NCBI GenBank assembly: GCA_964540575.1 | Contig: CAZINI010000012.1 | Span: forward strand, 1-64,000 | Origin: UMGS1889 sp964540575 | Lineage (GTDB): Bacteria; Bacillota; Clostridia; Oscillospirales; Ruminococcaceae | Direction of reading: 5' to 3' | Length of the DNA: 64,000 nt | Part shown: positions 50,488 through 57,498 of the stretch, in pieces | Layout of the letters: every line of letters begins with the position of its first letter | How positions within the stretch are numbered: the first letter of the stretch is position 1 | Notes under the pieces: model-generated | Seen by the model: the letters and a program-made list of their open reading frames with translations, nothing else | The model's database searches: none | Told to the model about the DNA's origin: nothing | Program-made: the position numbers and the translations under genes

Positions 50488-51801
50488 ATGGAAACGTCAA
50501 GAAATAAAATAATCTTTAAAAATGTTGCTCCCGCAATTCTTGCAAACGCCTGCGTGTTTCTGTTCTCGGTAGTGGACGGAATTTTCGTGGGCAACGGTGC
50601 AGGAATACAGGCTCTCGGAGCGGTAAATCTCGCCCTGCCTTTTGTGCTTGTGACCAATGCTCTGGGTGCAATGGCAAGCATAGGCGGCGTTACGATAACC
50701 GCCATACGCTTCGGACGAGGGGACAAAGACGGAGCACAGAACGCTTTTATGCACTCTTTCACTATAAGCCTTATGATAGGTCTGCTCGTAATGCTTGCAG
50801 GCTGCGTTTTCACAGCACCTATGTGCAGTTTGCTGGGAGCATCTGAAAACTATGCCGAAATGGTTCGGGATTATGTGTTCTGGTGGGCACTTTTTTCCGT
50901 GGCAAACTCGCTTTCTCTGAATTTGCAGTCATTCTGCCGAAACGACGGTGCTCCGGGGCTTGTGGCAGTTACAAATGTAATCACAACAACGGTGAATATT
51001 TTCCTTGACTGGCTTTTCGTATTTCCAATGCAGAAAGGCGTTATGGGTGCGGCTGTGGCAACAGGCATTTCCCAAATCGTGGGACTGCTTATCATTTCCA
51101 CTCATTTTATATTCAAAAAGGGAAACCTTGTTATCGGCAGATACAAGCCGCAGGGGAAGCTTTACACAAAGATAATGTTCAGAGGACTTCCCGAAGCAAT
51201 AGCACAGTTTTCCACACCCGTAACGACACTTTGTATGAACTACACCCTTATGGCGACATACGGCGATATAGGCATTAACGCTTTTTCCATTATCTCCTAT
51301 CTTTCGTCCTTTACAATGTCGGTATTTTTCGGAGCGTCCGAGGGTATGCAGCCCCTGTTCGGTCAGGCGTACGGTGCAAAGGAGGATGATGACCTGAAGC
51401 ATTATTACCGTGCAGGTCAGCTTATCAGCATAATAGGAAGTGCGTTCTGCGTTGCGGTTTATGTCATCTTTCCCCGCCCGCTTTGCAGGCTGTTCGGTGC
51501 AGAGGGCGAAACTCTCGACTACACAGCGGTGCATATGTGGGAATACTGCTGGGGATTTATCGTAGGCAGCATCAACACTATGATTTCCGCATATTTTTAC
51601 TCAACAAAACGTTCGGGACAAGCTATCGCTCTAAACGTAATTCGCAGTCTTATTATGAATACAGTTATCATCACATTTCTCCCGAAAATTTTCGGAAACG
51701 GTATAGTATGGCACACCTTTGGAATTTACGAGGTAATTGTGCTTATTATTGCGATAGCACTAAAGAAAAGCTCGGAGAAAAACGGAGTAGTGTATAATTA
51801 A
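50488..51801 (+). CDS. MATE-family multidrug exporter 1
   Basis: An ion-coupled efflux transporter of 437 residues and 12 predicted helices in two similar halves. Typical segments are SVVDGIFVGNGAGIQALGAV (helix 1-2), NDGAPGLVAVTNVITTTVNI (about residue 155), GLPEAIAQFSTPV and FGASEGMQPLFGQAYGAK (about 290). It resembles the DinF/MepA-like branch of Firmicutes. GGAGG lies six bases before the ATG. A large palindrome begins at its stop codon, followed by a second MATE gene. Confidence 0.93.
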   Translation: METSRNKIIFKNVAPAILANACVFLFSVVDGIFVGNGAGIQALGAVNLALPFVLVTNALGAMASIGGVTITAIRFGRGDKDGAQNAFMHSFTISLMIGLLVMLAGCVFTAPMCSLLGASENYAEMVRDYVFWWALFSVANSLSLNLQSFCRNDGAPGLVAVTNVITTTVNIFLDWLFVFPMQKGVMGAAVATGISQIVGLLIISTHFIFKKGNLVIGRYKPQGKLYTKIMFRGLPEAIAQFSTPVTTLCMNYTLMATYGDIGINAFSIISYLSSFTMSVFFGASEGMQPLFGQAYGAKEDDDLKHYYRAGQLISIIGSAFCVAVYVIFPRPLCRLFGAEGETLDYTAVHMWEYCWGFIVGSINTMISAYFYSTKRSGQAIALNVIRSLIMNTVIITFLPKIFGNGIVWHTFGIYEVIVLIIAIALKKSSEKNGVVYN

Positions 51802-51890
51802 CACCATTAGAATTATGGAGAAGAAATCGGCACAAAATCTTGCATATATGGATTTTGTGCCGAGAGATTCCCATAATTCAATGAGTGTTA
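51799..51890. repeat. 92-nt nested palindrome between the MATE genes
   Basis: The outer arms TAACACCATTAGAATTATGG and CCATAATTCAATGAGTGTTA (20 nt each, near-complementary) enclose a perfect 12-bp stem CGGCACAAAATC / GATTTTGTGCCG with an 11-nt apical loop. The internal loop is asymmetric. No T-run follows, so it is not a plain terminator. It starts inside the stop codon of the first MATE gene and ends about 20 nt before the Shine-Dalgarno of the second. It could be a regulatory RNA, a processing site, or a small inserted palindromic repeat. Confidence 0.7.
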
Positions 51891-51924
51891 AGTATTACAG
51901 ATAAATGGAGGAAAAAATAATTAT

Positions 51925-53277
51925 ATGAAACAAAACGAAAGCTTTACGGAGGGGCGGATATTTTCGCCGCTGATACGGTTTGCCCTGCCTGTGCTTTTTG
52001 CACTGTTTTTACAGACAATGTACGGTGCAGTTGACCTGCTTATCGTGGGACAATTCGGAGGCGAACTTGCAGATGTGTATGTATCTGCGGTATCAACGGG
52101 AAGTCAGCTTATGCAGGCGATAACCGTAGTAATAACGGGTCTTGCAATGGGACTGACTGTTTTCGTGGGAAAAGAGATCGGTGCAGGTCAGCGTGAAAAG
52201 GCAGGAAAAATTATCGGCAGCGGCATTTTCCTGTTCGGCGTTATAGCTGTGGGAATTGCGGTAATAATGGTCTGCACTTCTCCGCTGATGGCAAAAGCAA
52301 TGCACGCCCCCGAGGAAGCCTTTGACCAGACTGTTTCCTATATAAGGATATGCTCGGCAGGAGCGGTATTTATTGTAGCATATAATCTGGTGGGCAGTAT
52401 TTTCAGAGGTATAGGCGATTCAAAAATGCCGCTTATAACCGTTGCTATTGCCTGTGTGCTGAATATTGCGGGAGATCTGCTGATGGTGGCAGTCTTTCAT
52501 ATGGGTGCATCGGGAGCGGCTGCCGCAACGGTATTTGCACAGGCGGTCAGCGTGCTTATCTCACTTCTCATAATCCGCAGACGAAAACTGCCCTTTGCTT
52601 TGTCGGTAAAGGATATAAAGCCGCAAAAAGTCTTTATCGGTGAAATGCTGCGGCTTGGAATACCAATTGCACTTCAAGATTTGCTTGTAAATATCAGCTT
52701 TCTTGTGATAATTGCAATAGTAAATTCTCTGGGACTGACCGCTTCGGCAGGAGTGGGCGTTGCCGAAAAGCTGTGCGGATTTTTAATGCTTGTCCCCTCG
52801 GCTTTTATGCAGTCTATGTCTGCATTTGTGGCACAGAATATGGGTGCAAAAAAGCCCGAGCGTGCAAGAAAGGCTCTGCTTTGCGGCATTGCTTCCTCTT
52901 TAGTTGCAAGCGTTATTATGGCATATTTCACCTTTTTCCACGGCGATTTGTTGGCAGGGATATTTGCAAAGGACACAGAGGTAATACTTGCGGCTGCGGA
53001 TTATCTTAAAGCCTATGCTCTGGACTGTCTGCTGACTTCATTTCTGTTCTGTTTTATCGGATATTTCAACGGCTGCGGCAGCACCACATTCGTTATGATG
53101 CAGGGAATTATCGGAGCATTCGGCGTAAGACTTCCTGTATCGTGGCTTATGAGCAAACGTGTCGAAGTTTCGCTGTTTCACATAGGTCTTGCAACACCTG
53201 CTTCTTCTCTTGTGCAGATCATTCTGTGCGGCGTATATTTCCTGATACTTTTTAAAAAGCAAAAGACGTCTGATTAA
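51925..53277 (+). CDS. MATE-family multidrug exporter 2
   Basis: A second transporter of 450 residues and 12 helices, clearly different from its neighbour and thus not a recent duplicate. It has IRFALPVLFALFLQTMYGAV, DLLIVGQFGGELADVYVSAV, YNLVGSIFRGIGDSKMPLIT (about residue 155) and FMQSMSAFVAQNMGAKKPER (about 300). TGGAGGAAAAAA precedes the ATG. It may share the MarR-controlled transcript. The pair of MATE pumps might act on different substrates or as a heterodimer; the sequence does not decide. Confidence 0.93.
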   Translation: MKQNESFTEGRIFSPLIRFALPVLFALFLQTMYGAVDLLIVGQFGGELADVYVSAVSTGSQLMQAITVVITGLAMGLTVFVGKEIGAGQREKAGKIIGSGIFLFGVIAVGIAVIMVCTSPLMAKAMHAPEEAFDQTVSYIRICSAGAVFIVAYNLVGSIFRGIGDSKMPLITVAIACVLNIAGDLLMVAVFHMGASGAAAATVFAQAVSVLISLLIIRRRKLPFALSVKDIKPQKVFIGEMLRLGIPIALQDLLVNISFLVIIAIVNSLGLTASAGVGVAEKLCGFLMLVPSAFMQSMSAFVAQNMGAKKPERARKALLCGIASSLVASVIMAYFTFFHGDLLAGIFAKDTEVILAAADYLKAYALDCLLTSFLFCFIGYFNGCGSTTFVMMQGIIGAFGVRLPVSWLMSKRVEVSLFHIGLATPASSLVQIILCGVYFLILFKKQKTSD

Positions 53278-53280
53278 TAC

Positions 53281-53334
53281 AACAAGCAAAGGACTTGACC
53301 CAATTAATGGTGACAAGTCCTTTGCTTGTTTTTT
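53281..53334 (+). terminator. Terminator of the MATE cluster
   Basis: AACAAGCAAAGGACTTG (53281-53297) pairs perfectly with CAAGTCCTTTGCTTGTT (53314-53330), a 17-bp stem with TTTT after. It is one of the strongest terminators in the window and the last feature before the right edge of the inferred insertion. Confidence 0.93.
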
Positions 53335-53472
53335 ATCTCGTACATTTTGCGATACGTTCTGACTGTTTTTCATACCTTTTACCGCCAAATTTCTTTGTGA
53401 GTATTATTGGCATTTACACAGTTGAATATTCAGACTCTTTTCGTTTTGACTACTTAATTTTGTATGATTTGG

Positions 53473-53606
53473 TTCGCCGAACCTTTGGAAATGCACGATC
53501 TCTCTCTGCCTGAGAAATCTTATGGGGTCGATAATGTCGGGATCGTCCACCATTCGCAGAATGTTGTCATAAGTGGTGCGTGCTTTCTGCTCTGCCGCTA
53601 ATTGAT
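53473..53606 (-). pseudogene. cotJC (internal fragment): Central fragment of a CotJC-like manganese catalase
   Basis: The minus-strand frame reads LAAEQKARTTYDNILRMVDD, then PDIIDPIRFLRQREIVHFQRFGE. This matches the ferritin-like four-helix region of clostridial CotJC spore-coat Mn catalase, including the E-x-x-H metal-ligand pair in REIVH. Homology stops at TTCGGCGAA (53473-53481); the missing C-terminus is at 34241-34318. Upstream of 53606 the frame runs into a stop within ten codons, and the first 120-130 residues of the family are not found in this window. The rest of the 53335-53648 interval holds no gene. Confidence 0.8.
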
Positions 53607-53648
53607 TGGGGCAACCTTTCGGTTTTCCCGATCAATTCACTTTTTCAA
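53607..53648. repeat. AATTGAT stem-loop at the cotJC 5' break
   Basis: AATTGATTGGG and CCCGATCAATT pair (one bulge) around an inner AACCTTTCGGTT hairpin, and a further AATTGA-containing palindrome CAATTG follows. It sits between the GNAT gene's stop and the broken cotJC fragment, so it may be a terminator or mark a second rearrangement junction. Confidence 0.4.
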
Positions 53649-54170
53649 TCAATTGGAATTTGTATTCAATTTTGAATATATGTAAGTATCCTTCCAGATA
53701 GGATTTCCTTGTTCATCTGTCCAAAAGTAAACATTTTGTTTTAAATGTGCTTCTTTTTCAAATCCAATAGATTCCAGCAATCTCCGGGAATTTATATTGT
53801 CAGGATCACATTCTGCAAATATTCTGTGGACACCATTATTGAAAGAGTATTGCATTATTGCCGCACAACCTTCTTTCGCATATCCTTTTCCCCAAAATTT
53901 GCGGTTAAATACATATCCTATTTCAAGTGAATTAAAATCTCTTTTTCCAAGATAAATGTTGCCGATCATTTTGTGGGTTTCCTTTAACTCTACCGCAATC
54001 ATTTCGTCTGTTTCGATCCGCCATTTCAAATTATTCTTTGTTTCTTCCAAACTCATTACCTTATACGGCTCGAATTTTACCACTTCATCATCTGATAAAT
54101 ATTCAAACAAGTCGCTCAAATCATCAGCAGAAAACCTGCGAAGAATCAGCCTTTCTGTTTCTAATATCAT
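53649..54170 (-). CDS. GNAT-family N-acetyltransferase (RimJ/RimL type)
   Basis: A 173-residue acetyltransferase. It begins LETERLILRRFSADDLSDLF, then LGKRDFNSLEIGYVFNRKFWG, GKGYAKEGCAAIMQY with the acetyl-CoA pyrophosphate-binding loop (about residue 98), and HRIFAECDPDNINSRRLLES, followed by IGFEKEAHLKQNV. The substrate (protein N-terminus, antibiotic or small molecule) is unknown. It starts 21 bp after the arsC-like gene and probably forms the 3' end of that operon. Confidence 0.92.
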   Translation of the reverse strand: MILETERLILRRFSADDLSDLFEYLSDDEVVKFEPYKVMSLEETKNNLKWRIETDEMIAVELKETHKMIGNIYLGKRDFNSLEIGYVFNRKFWGKGYAKEGCAAIMQYSFNNGVHRIFAECDPDNINSRRLLESIGFEKEAHLKQNVYFWTDEQGNPIWKDTYIYSKLNTNSN

Positions 54171-54191
54171 ACGTATTCTCCTTATCGAATT

Positions 54192-54584
54192 TCAATTTTG
54201 CAATCTGTCTTTCAGCATAAAAATATTATCCTCTATCCGATGAATAACATTCTCAAAAAACTCATCGCTCTCACCCGTTGGATCCGGCAATCCCCAATTA
54301 TCATCAAATTCCCTGCCGATATAAGGGCAACCAACGTCACACCCCATGGAAATAGCAATATCGGGTGAGGGGATTTTATCAAGGGTTTTGCTATACTGAG
54401 TTTTTTCCATATCAATGCCGTACAGATTTTTCATCAGACGGACAGCATCTCCGTTTATCTGCGGCTTTGTTTCCGTACCGGCGGAATAGCTCTCAAAAAC
54501 ATCTGCGGCAAAATGCTTTCCCAGTGCTTCTGCTATCTGACTTCGGCAGGAATTGTGTACGCATATAAAAGCGACTTTTTTCAA
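54192..54584 (-). CDS. arsC: ArsC-type arsenate reductase / low-MW phosphatase family protein
   Basis: A 130-residue protein of the thioredoxin-coupled arsenate reductase group. The P-loop CX5R is at the start: FICVHNSCRSQIAEAL (Cys9-Arg15). The additional cysteines used in the disulfide relay of this class are visible in SMGCDVGCPYIG (about residues 81 and 85). DDNWGLPDPTGESDEFF carries the catalytic Asp. It reduces arsenate to arsenite in the cytoplasm. It is encoded 8 bp downstream of a thioredoxin-like gene, a likely electron donor. Confidence 0.9.
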   Translation of the reverse strand: MKKVAFICVHNSCRSQIAEALGKHFAADVFESYSAGTETKPQINGDAVRLMKNLYGIDMEKTQYSKTLDKIPSPDIAISMGCDVGCPYIGREFDDNWGLPDPTGESDEFFENVIHRIEDNIFMLKDRLQN

Positions 54585-54592
54585 TTTGATTT

Positions 54593-54901
54593 TTACTCCA
54601 TAAGCAGTTTCCCGACCTCCGAGGGCTTCAGCACTCTGCCCTGAGATACGATTTTTTCATTAACAACGATAACGGGCATACTCATAACACCGTATTCCGC
54701 TATCTTTTCCATATCTGTAATGTACTCCGCTTCAACGGGTATGCTCATTACCTCAAGAGCTTTTTTCACATTTTCAAGCTGCCTGTGACAGTTTTTGCAG
54801 CCTGCACCAAGTACCTTTACGCTTTTTATCTTTGCGATAAGTGCCTTGTCAACAGGGTGCTTTTTTTCTTCCGACTTTTTCATAAAATCAAATAATGCCA
54901 T
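54593..54901 (-). CDS. Small thioredoxin-like redox protein (redox-active disulfide protein 2)
   Basis: A 102-residue protein with a thioredoxin fold of the TM0996/MTH895 type. The active site is VLGAGCKNCHRQLENVK (CXXC, about residues 34-37). EAEYITDMEKIAEYGVMSMP has the cis-proline, and VIVVNEKIVSQGRVLKPSEV completes the fold. There is no signal peptide. Such proteins are commonly encoded beside the permease type found next to it and may pass electrons to it or to ArsC. Confidence 0.9.
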   Translation of the reverse strand: MALFDFMKKSEEKKHPVDKALIAKIKSVKVLGAGCKNCHRQLENVKKALEVMSIPVEAEYITDMEKIAEYGVMSMPVIVVNEKIVSQGRVLKPSEVGKLLME

Positions 54902-54913
54902 TATAAATTCCTC

Positions 54914-55927
54914 CTACATAATAAAGCCTTGTATCACATTAAAGAAATATCCCACAAGGATAATTCCGATCGTGCAAATTGCGATAAATATGCCCAACAG
55001 CTTGGGTTTGACAGCCTTGCGGAGCATTATCATCGAGGGCAGAGAAAGTGTGGTAACACCCATCATAAAGGACAGCACCACACCAAGAAGTGCACCCTTT
55101 GCAAGCAGTGCTTCAGCAATAGGTATAGTTCCGAAAATATCCGCATACATGGGAACACCTGCAACAGTTGCCATAATTACGCCAAACGGATTGTTGTTGC
55201 CGAGGATATTTACAATGAATTCTTCTGGTATCCAGTTGTGGATAACCGCACCTATTGCTACGCCGATAAGTACATATGGAAAAACCTTTTTTGCGGTTTC
55301 CATAACCTGTGCGGCAGCATATTTCATACGGTCTTTGAAATGCAGTTCTTCCTGCGGAACATCAATTGCCTTGCCGTTTCTGATAAATTCTTCCACCTGA
55401 TCGTCAAGATGCAGCTTTTCGATAAGCGTGCCGCCTGCGACAGCTATCACAAGTCCTATTACAACATAGATAACAGCGACCTTCCAACCGAAAATACTCA
55501 TAAGCAGAACAAGTGAACCCAGGTCTACCATCGGAGATGAAATGAGAAACGAAAATGTTACGCCAAGTGGCAATCCCGCACTTGTAAATCCGATAAAAAG
55601 CGGTATGGAAGAACAGGAACAAAACGGCGTTACCGTACCAAGCAGAGCGGCTATTATATTTGCCGTTATGCCGTGAAAATGTCCCAATATTTTCTTTGTC
55701 CGTTCGGGGGGAAAATAGCTTTGGATATATGAAATGATAAAGATAAGCACACCGAGAAGCACCATTATTTTTATCATATCATAGATAAAAAATCTAACGC
55801 TCCCGCCGAGCTTTCCGCTTGTGTCAAGTCCGAGAGAATTCAGGATAGAACCGATAAGCCTGTTCAGCCAAGCCATACCAAGTATCTCGTTCTGAAAAAA
55901 ATCCCATATTGTTCTGATGGTTTCCAT
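54914..55927 (-). CDS. COG0701/UPF0718 permease (ArsP-like)
   Basis: An integral membrane permease of 337 residues with about eight helices. The signature TPFCSCSSIPLFIGFTSAG (about residue 105) with its Cys pair marks the COG0701 family, which includes ArsP organoarsenical exporters. Further conserved parts are FSFLISSPMVDLGSLVLL and GVPMYADIFGTIPIAEALLA (about 265). The ATG at 55927 follows AAAGGTAAGG; the upstream extension is not conserved. Substrate: arsenicals are likely given ArsR and ArsC in the operon, but other thiophilic compounds are possible. Confidence 0.88.
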   Translation of the reverse strand: METIRTIWDFFQNEILGMAWLNRLIGSILNSLGLDTSGKLGGSVRFFIYDMIKIMVLLGVLIFIISYIQSYFPPERTKKILGHFHGITANIIAALLGTVTPFCSCSSIPLFIGFTSAGLPLGVTFSFLISSPMVDLGSLVLLMSIFGWKVAVIYVVIGLVIAVAGGTLIEKLHLDDQVEEFIRNGKAIDVPQEELHFKDRMKYAAAQVMETAKKVFPYVLIGVAIGAVIHNWIPEEFIVNILGNNNPFGVIMATVAGVPMYADIFGTIPIAEALLAKGALLGVVLSFMMGVTTLSLPSMIMLRKAVKPKLLGIFIAICTIGIILVGYFFNVIQGFIM

Positions 55928-56004
55928 AAAAGCCTTACCTTTCAATAAACAAATGTAAATATATCTATATATCTTGAAAAACCGTGCAGAACACGGCTTA
56001 CCCA

Positions 56005-56448
56005 TTATTCATAATCGGCAAGGACACCTTCAAGAATTTCCACAGCACTTTTTATCGCCTTGGGGCAAACGTCGCCGAACAGTCCTTTTTCCTTGATACA
56101 AGCCATTTCATCGGGCTTCGTCAGGTCATATCCCAGCAGGTCACGGCAGACGATAGAACTGTTTGCTTCCTTGAAACGCTTTGTGAATTCGACTGCTATC
56201 GCATATGCCCTTGACTTCTGTTCGCTGTCGGCAGCATCGAAATGACCGTATTTCAGTCCAAGCACCATCAGTGCACCCGAAACAGCACCGCATATCTCAC
56301 CGTTTCTTGCACCGCCTCCGAATGAAGTCGCCAGCTTTGATGCAAGCTTTTCGTCAAGCCCGAAATCGGGTGCAAATGCCGCAAATACTGACTGTGAACA
56401 GTTGAAATTATTTGAGAAAAGCTCCAGAGCTTTATCGGTTTTATTCAT
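56005..56448 (-). CDS. C_GCAxxG_C_C family protein
   Basis: A 147-residue protein of the family named after its cysteine pattern. NNFNCSQSVFAAFAP gives the first Cys (about 16), GGGARNGEICGAVSGALMVL the GCAxxG-like core, and SSIVCRDLLGYDL and KGLFGDVCPKAIKSAVEIL the last two. It is predicted to be helical and to bind a metal or redox cofactor through these cysteines. No biochemical role is established. It sits between ArsR and the permease with a 1-bp gap to arsR, so it is part of the metalloid-response transcript. GGAGGACAAATAAA precedes the ATG. Confidence 0.9.
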   Translation of the reverse strand: MNKTDKALELFSNNFNCSQSVFAAFAPDFGLDEKLASKLATSFGGGARNGEICGAVSGALMVLGLKYGHFDAADSEQKSRAYAIAVEFTKRFKEANSSIVCRDLLGYDLTKPDEMACIKEKGLFGDVCPKAIKSAVEILEGVLADYE

Positions 56449-56449
56449 T

Positions 56450-56740
56450 TTATTTGTCCTCCTTGTGATTTTTCAGTGAAGAAAGGTATTCCTGTGCAGA
56501 TTCTATCCCAGCTTCGGAAATAGAATAGTGCATCCATTTCCCCTCTTTGCGTCCCACAACAATACCACTGTCGCAAAGTATCTTCATATGATGCGAAAGA
56601 GTGGGCTGTGTGATGTTCATTTCCTCCAGCAGCATGCAGGCACATTTTTCCCCGCTCTGCAGAAGCTGCAATATTTTTATTCGGTTCTCATCGCAGAATG
56701 CTTTGAATATTACAGCCGTCTTTTTTACATCAATATCCAT
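56450..56740 (-). CDS. arsR: ArsR-family metalloregulator
   Basis: A winged-helix repressor of 96 residues. AVIFKAFCDENRIKILQLLQ leads into SGEKCACMLLEEMNITQPTL (CxC metal site in the alpha-3 position typical of ArsR, about residues 33-35) and SHHMKILCDSGIVVGRKEGK. It should release DNA on binding arsenite or a related thiophilic ion. The ATG at 56740 has AAAGGGGAG; the longer frame starts nearly at the promoter and is less likely. It is the first gene of a six-gene operon running to the GNAT gene. Confidence 0.93.
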   Translation of the reverse strand: MDIDVKKTAVIFKAFCDENRIKILQLLQSGEKCACMLLEEMNITQPTLSHHMKILCDSGIVVGRKEGKWMHYSISEAGIESAQEYLSSLKNHKEDK

Positions 56741-56794
56741 CGGATCTCCCCTTTCAGAAAAGCATTGGTTGCTTATGCAGCATAGCTTTTTCAT

Positions 56795-56804
56795 ATCGAT
56801 ATTC
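56795..56804. promoter_or_regulatory. ATATCGAT-type palindrome near the ArsR start site
   Basis: ATATCGATAT, a perfect 10-bp palindrome at about 56794-56803, lies just downstream of the -10 box of the arsR promoter, where an ArsR operator is expected. ArsR sites are usually AT-rich dyads of 12-2-12 form, so this may be only the core. Confidence 0.4.
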
Positions 56805-56812
56805 TTCTATAT

Positions 56813-56841
56813 ATTATATACAACAGATAGAAAAATGTCAA
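56813..56841 (-). promoter_or_regulatory. Consensus sigma-A promoter of the arsR operon
   Basis: On the minus strand TTGACA (56836-56841), a 17-nt spacer and TATAAT (56813-56818), both perfect. Initiation near 56806 gives a leader of about 65 nt before the arsR ATG. Confidence 0.9.
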
Positions 56842-57083
56842 TATGATTTTATCAACAAATAAACCTAAGAAAATTATACACTTTAACCAAAAATATCTCT
56901 TCCAAGCAGTTATCGATCATTACCCTATGAACAAGCCCCAAAGCAATATAGAAATCTGCAAAAGCAGTCCCAACCATAGAAGCTTATTTTTATGAAAATA
57001 GTAGAAGAATGATTTTTCTAAATTCAAGTGATATATACATTTCAGAAAGTCTGTCACTTGATTATTCTTTACGTAACTGAATA
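56842..57083. other. Intergenic stretch without a gene
   Basis: An AT-rich region between the arsR promoter and the terminator of the pqqD-like gene. A minus-strand frame of about 65 codons here overlaps that terminator and lacks a ribosome binding site, so it is not called. Confidence 0.5.
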
Positions 57084-57126
57084 AAAACAGTCCCCGTGCC
57101 ATATTTTTCAATGACATGAGGACTGC
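57084..57126 (-). terminator. Terminator of the OPT-pqqD operon
   Basis: On the minus strand CAGTCCTCATGTCAT pairs with ATGGCACGGGGACTG through 15 positions when G-T wobbles are allowed, and TTTTTATTC follows. Confidence 0.85.
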
Positions 57127-57150
57127 TTATTCTATCGTTGAAATGGCTGC

Positions 57151-57498
57151 TTAACTCTTTTTCATCACCACAAAGCCGCAGTTTTCAAGCGTGTGCATAT
57201 ATGTCACAAGGCGGTCGTACAGCGGCTCAGCTTCTTCGCCGAACTCCGCCTTGACCTCTGCGGCAATATCAAATACTGTCTTTTTGCCGTCAATGCAAAG
57301 CCATACAAAGCTTCCCTGTCCCTGAAGGTCTATTCGGGTGATCCTCGGTTTTTTTGCAAGCTTCTGCATTATTCTGTTGATGATGCCCTTGTTTTCAACA
57401 AGTATCGTGACCTGACCGCTGTCGTCCTTTTCAAAGGTTATACTGTCGCTGTGCACCGGTATCAGATCAAGATAGTTCTTTTCATCTTTCTTAGCCAT
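57151..57498 (-). CDS. PqqD-like peptide-chaperone (RRE) protein
   Basis: A 115-residue protein whose C-terminal half matches the PqqD/RRE fold: GSFVWLCIDGKKTVFDIAAE (the W-x-x-x-DG-x-x-T/S-x-x-x-I/V pattern), then LYDRLVTYMHTLENCGFVVM. RRE domains bind leader peptides for RiPP-modifying enzymes, but no precursor peptide or modifying enzyme is seen nearby. The first 45 residues are an added beta-rich region (ITFEKDDSGQVTILVENKG). The ATG at 57498 overlaps the OPT transporter gene by 8 bp, so the two are translationally coupled; it may regulate or accompany that transporter. Confidence 0.85.
   Translation of the reverse strand: MAKKDEKNYLDLIPVHSDSITFEKDDSGQVTILVENKGIINRIMQKLAKKPRITRIDLQGQGSFVWLCIDGKKTVFDIAAEVKAEFGEEAEPLYDRLVTYMHTLENCGFVVMKKS

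Larger units (their letters stand above)
34310..53481. mobile_element. Inferred 19.16-kb insertion splitting cotJC
   Basis: The direct repeat TTCGCCGAA occurs at 34310-34318 and 53473-53481, exactly at the two broken edges of a cotJC-like gene. Removing one repeat and the DNA between would fuse ...REIVHFQRFGE to GLRIVQDNL... in frame, restoring the conserved sequence of the family. The interval carries a GH5 gene, a B12 operon, a large serine recombinase (43671), GH42/AraC, and MarR/cytidylate-kinase-like/MATE genes. The recombinase is near the middle, not at an end, so its role in this insertion is unproven; a composite or nested history is possible. Confidence 0.6.

Noticed and set aside
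56920..57117. A 65-codon minus-strand frame with hydrophobic C-terminus
   Set aside because: It begins inside the terminator of the pqqD-like gene, lacks a Shine-Dalgarno and has no protein-like composition.
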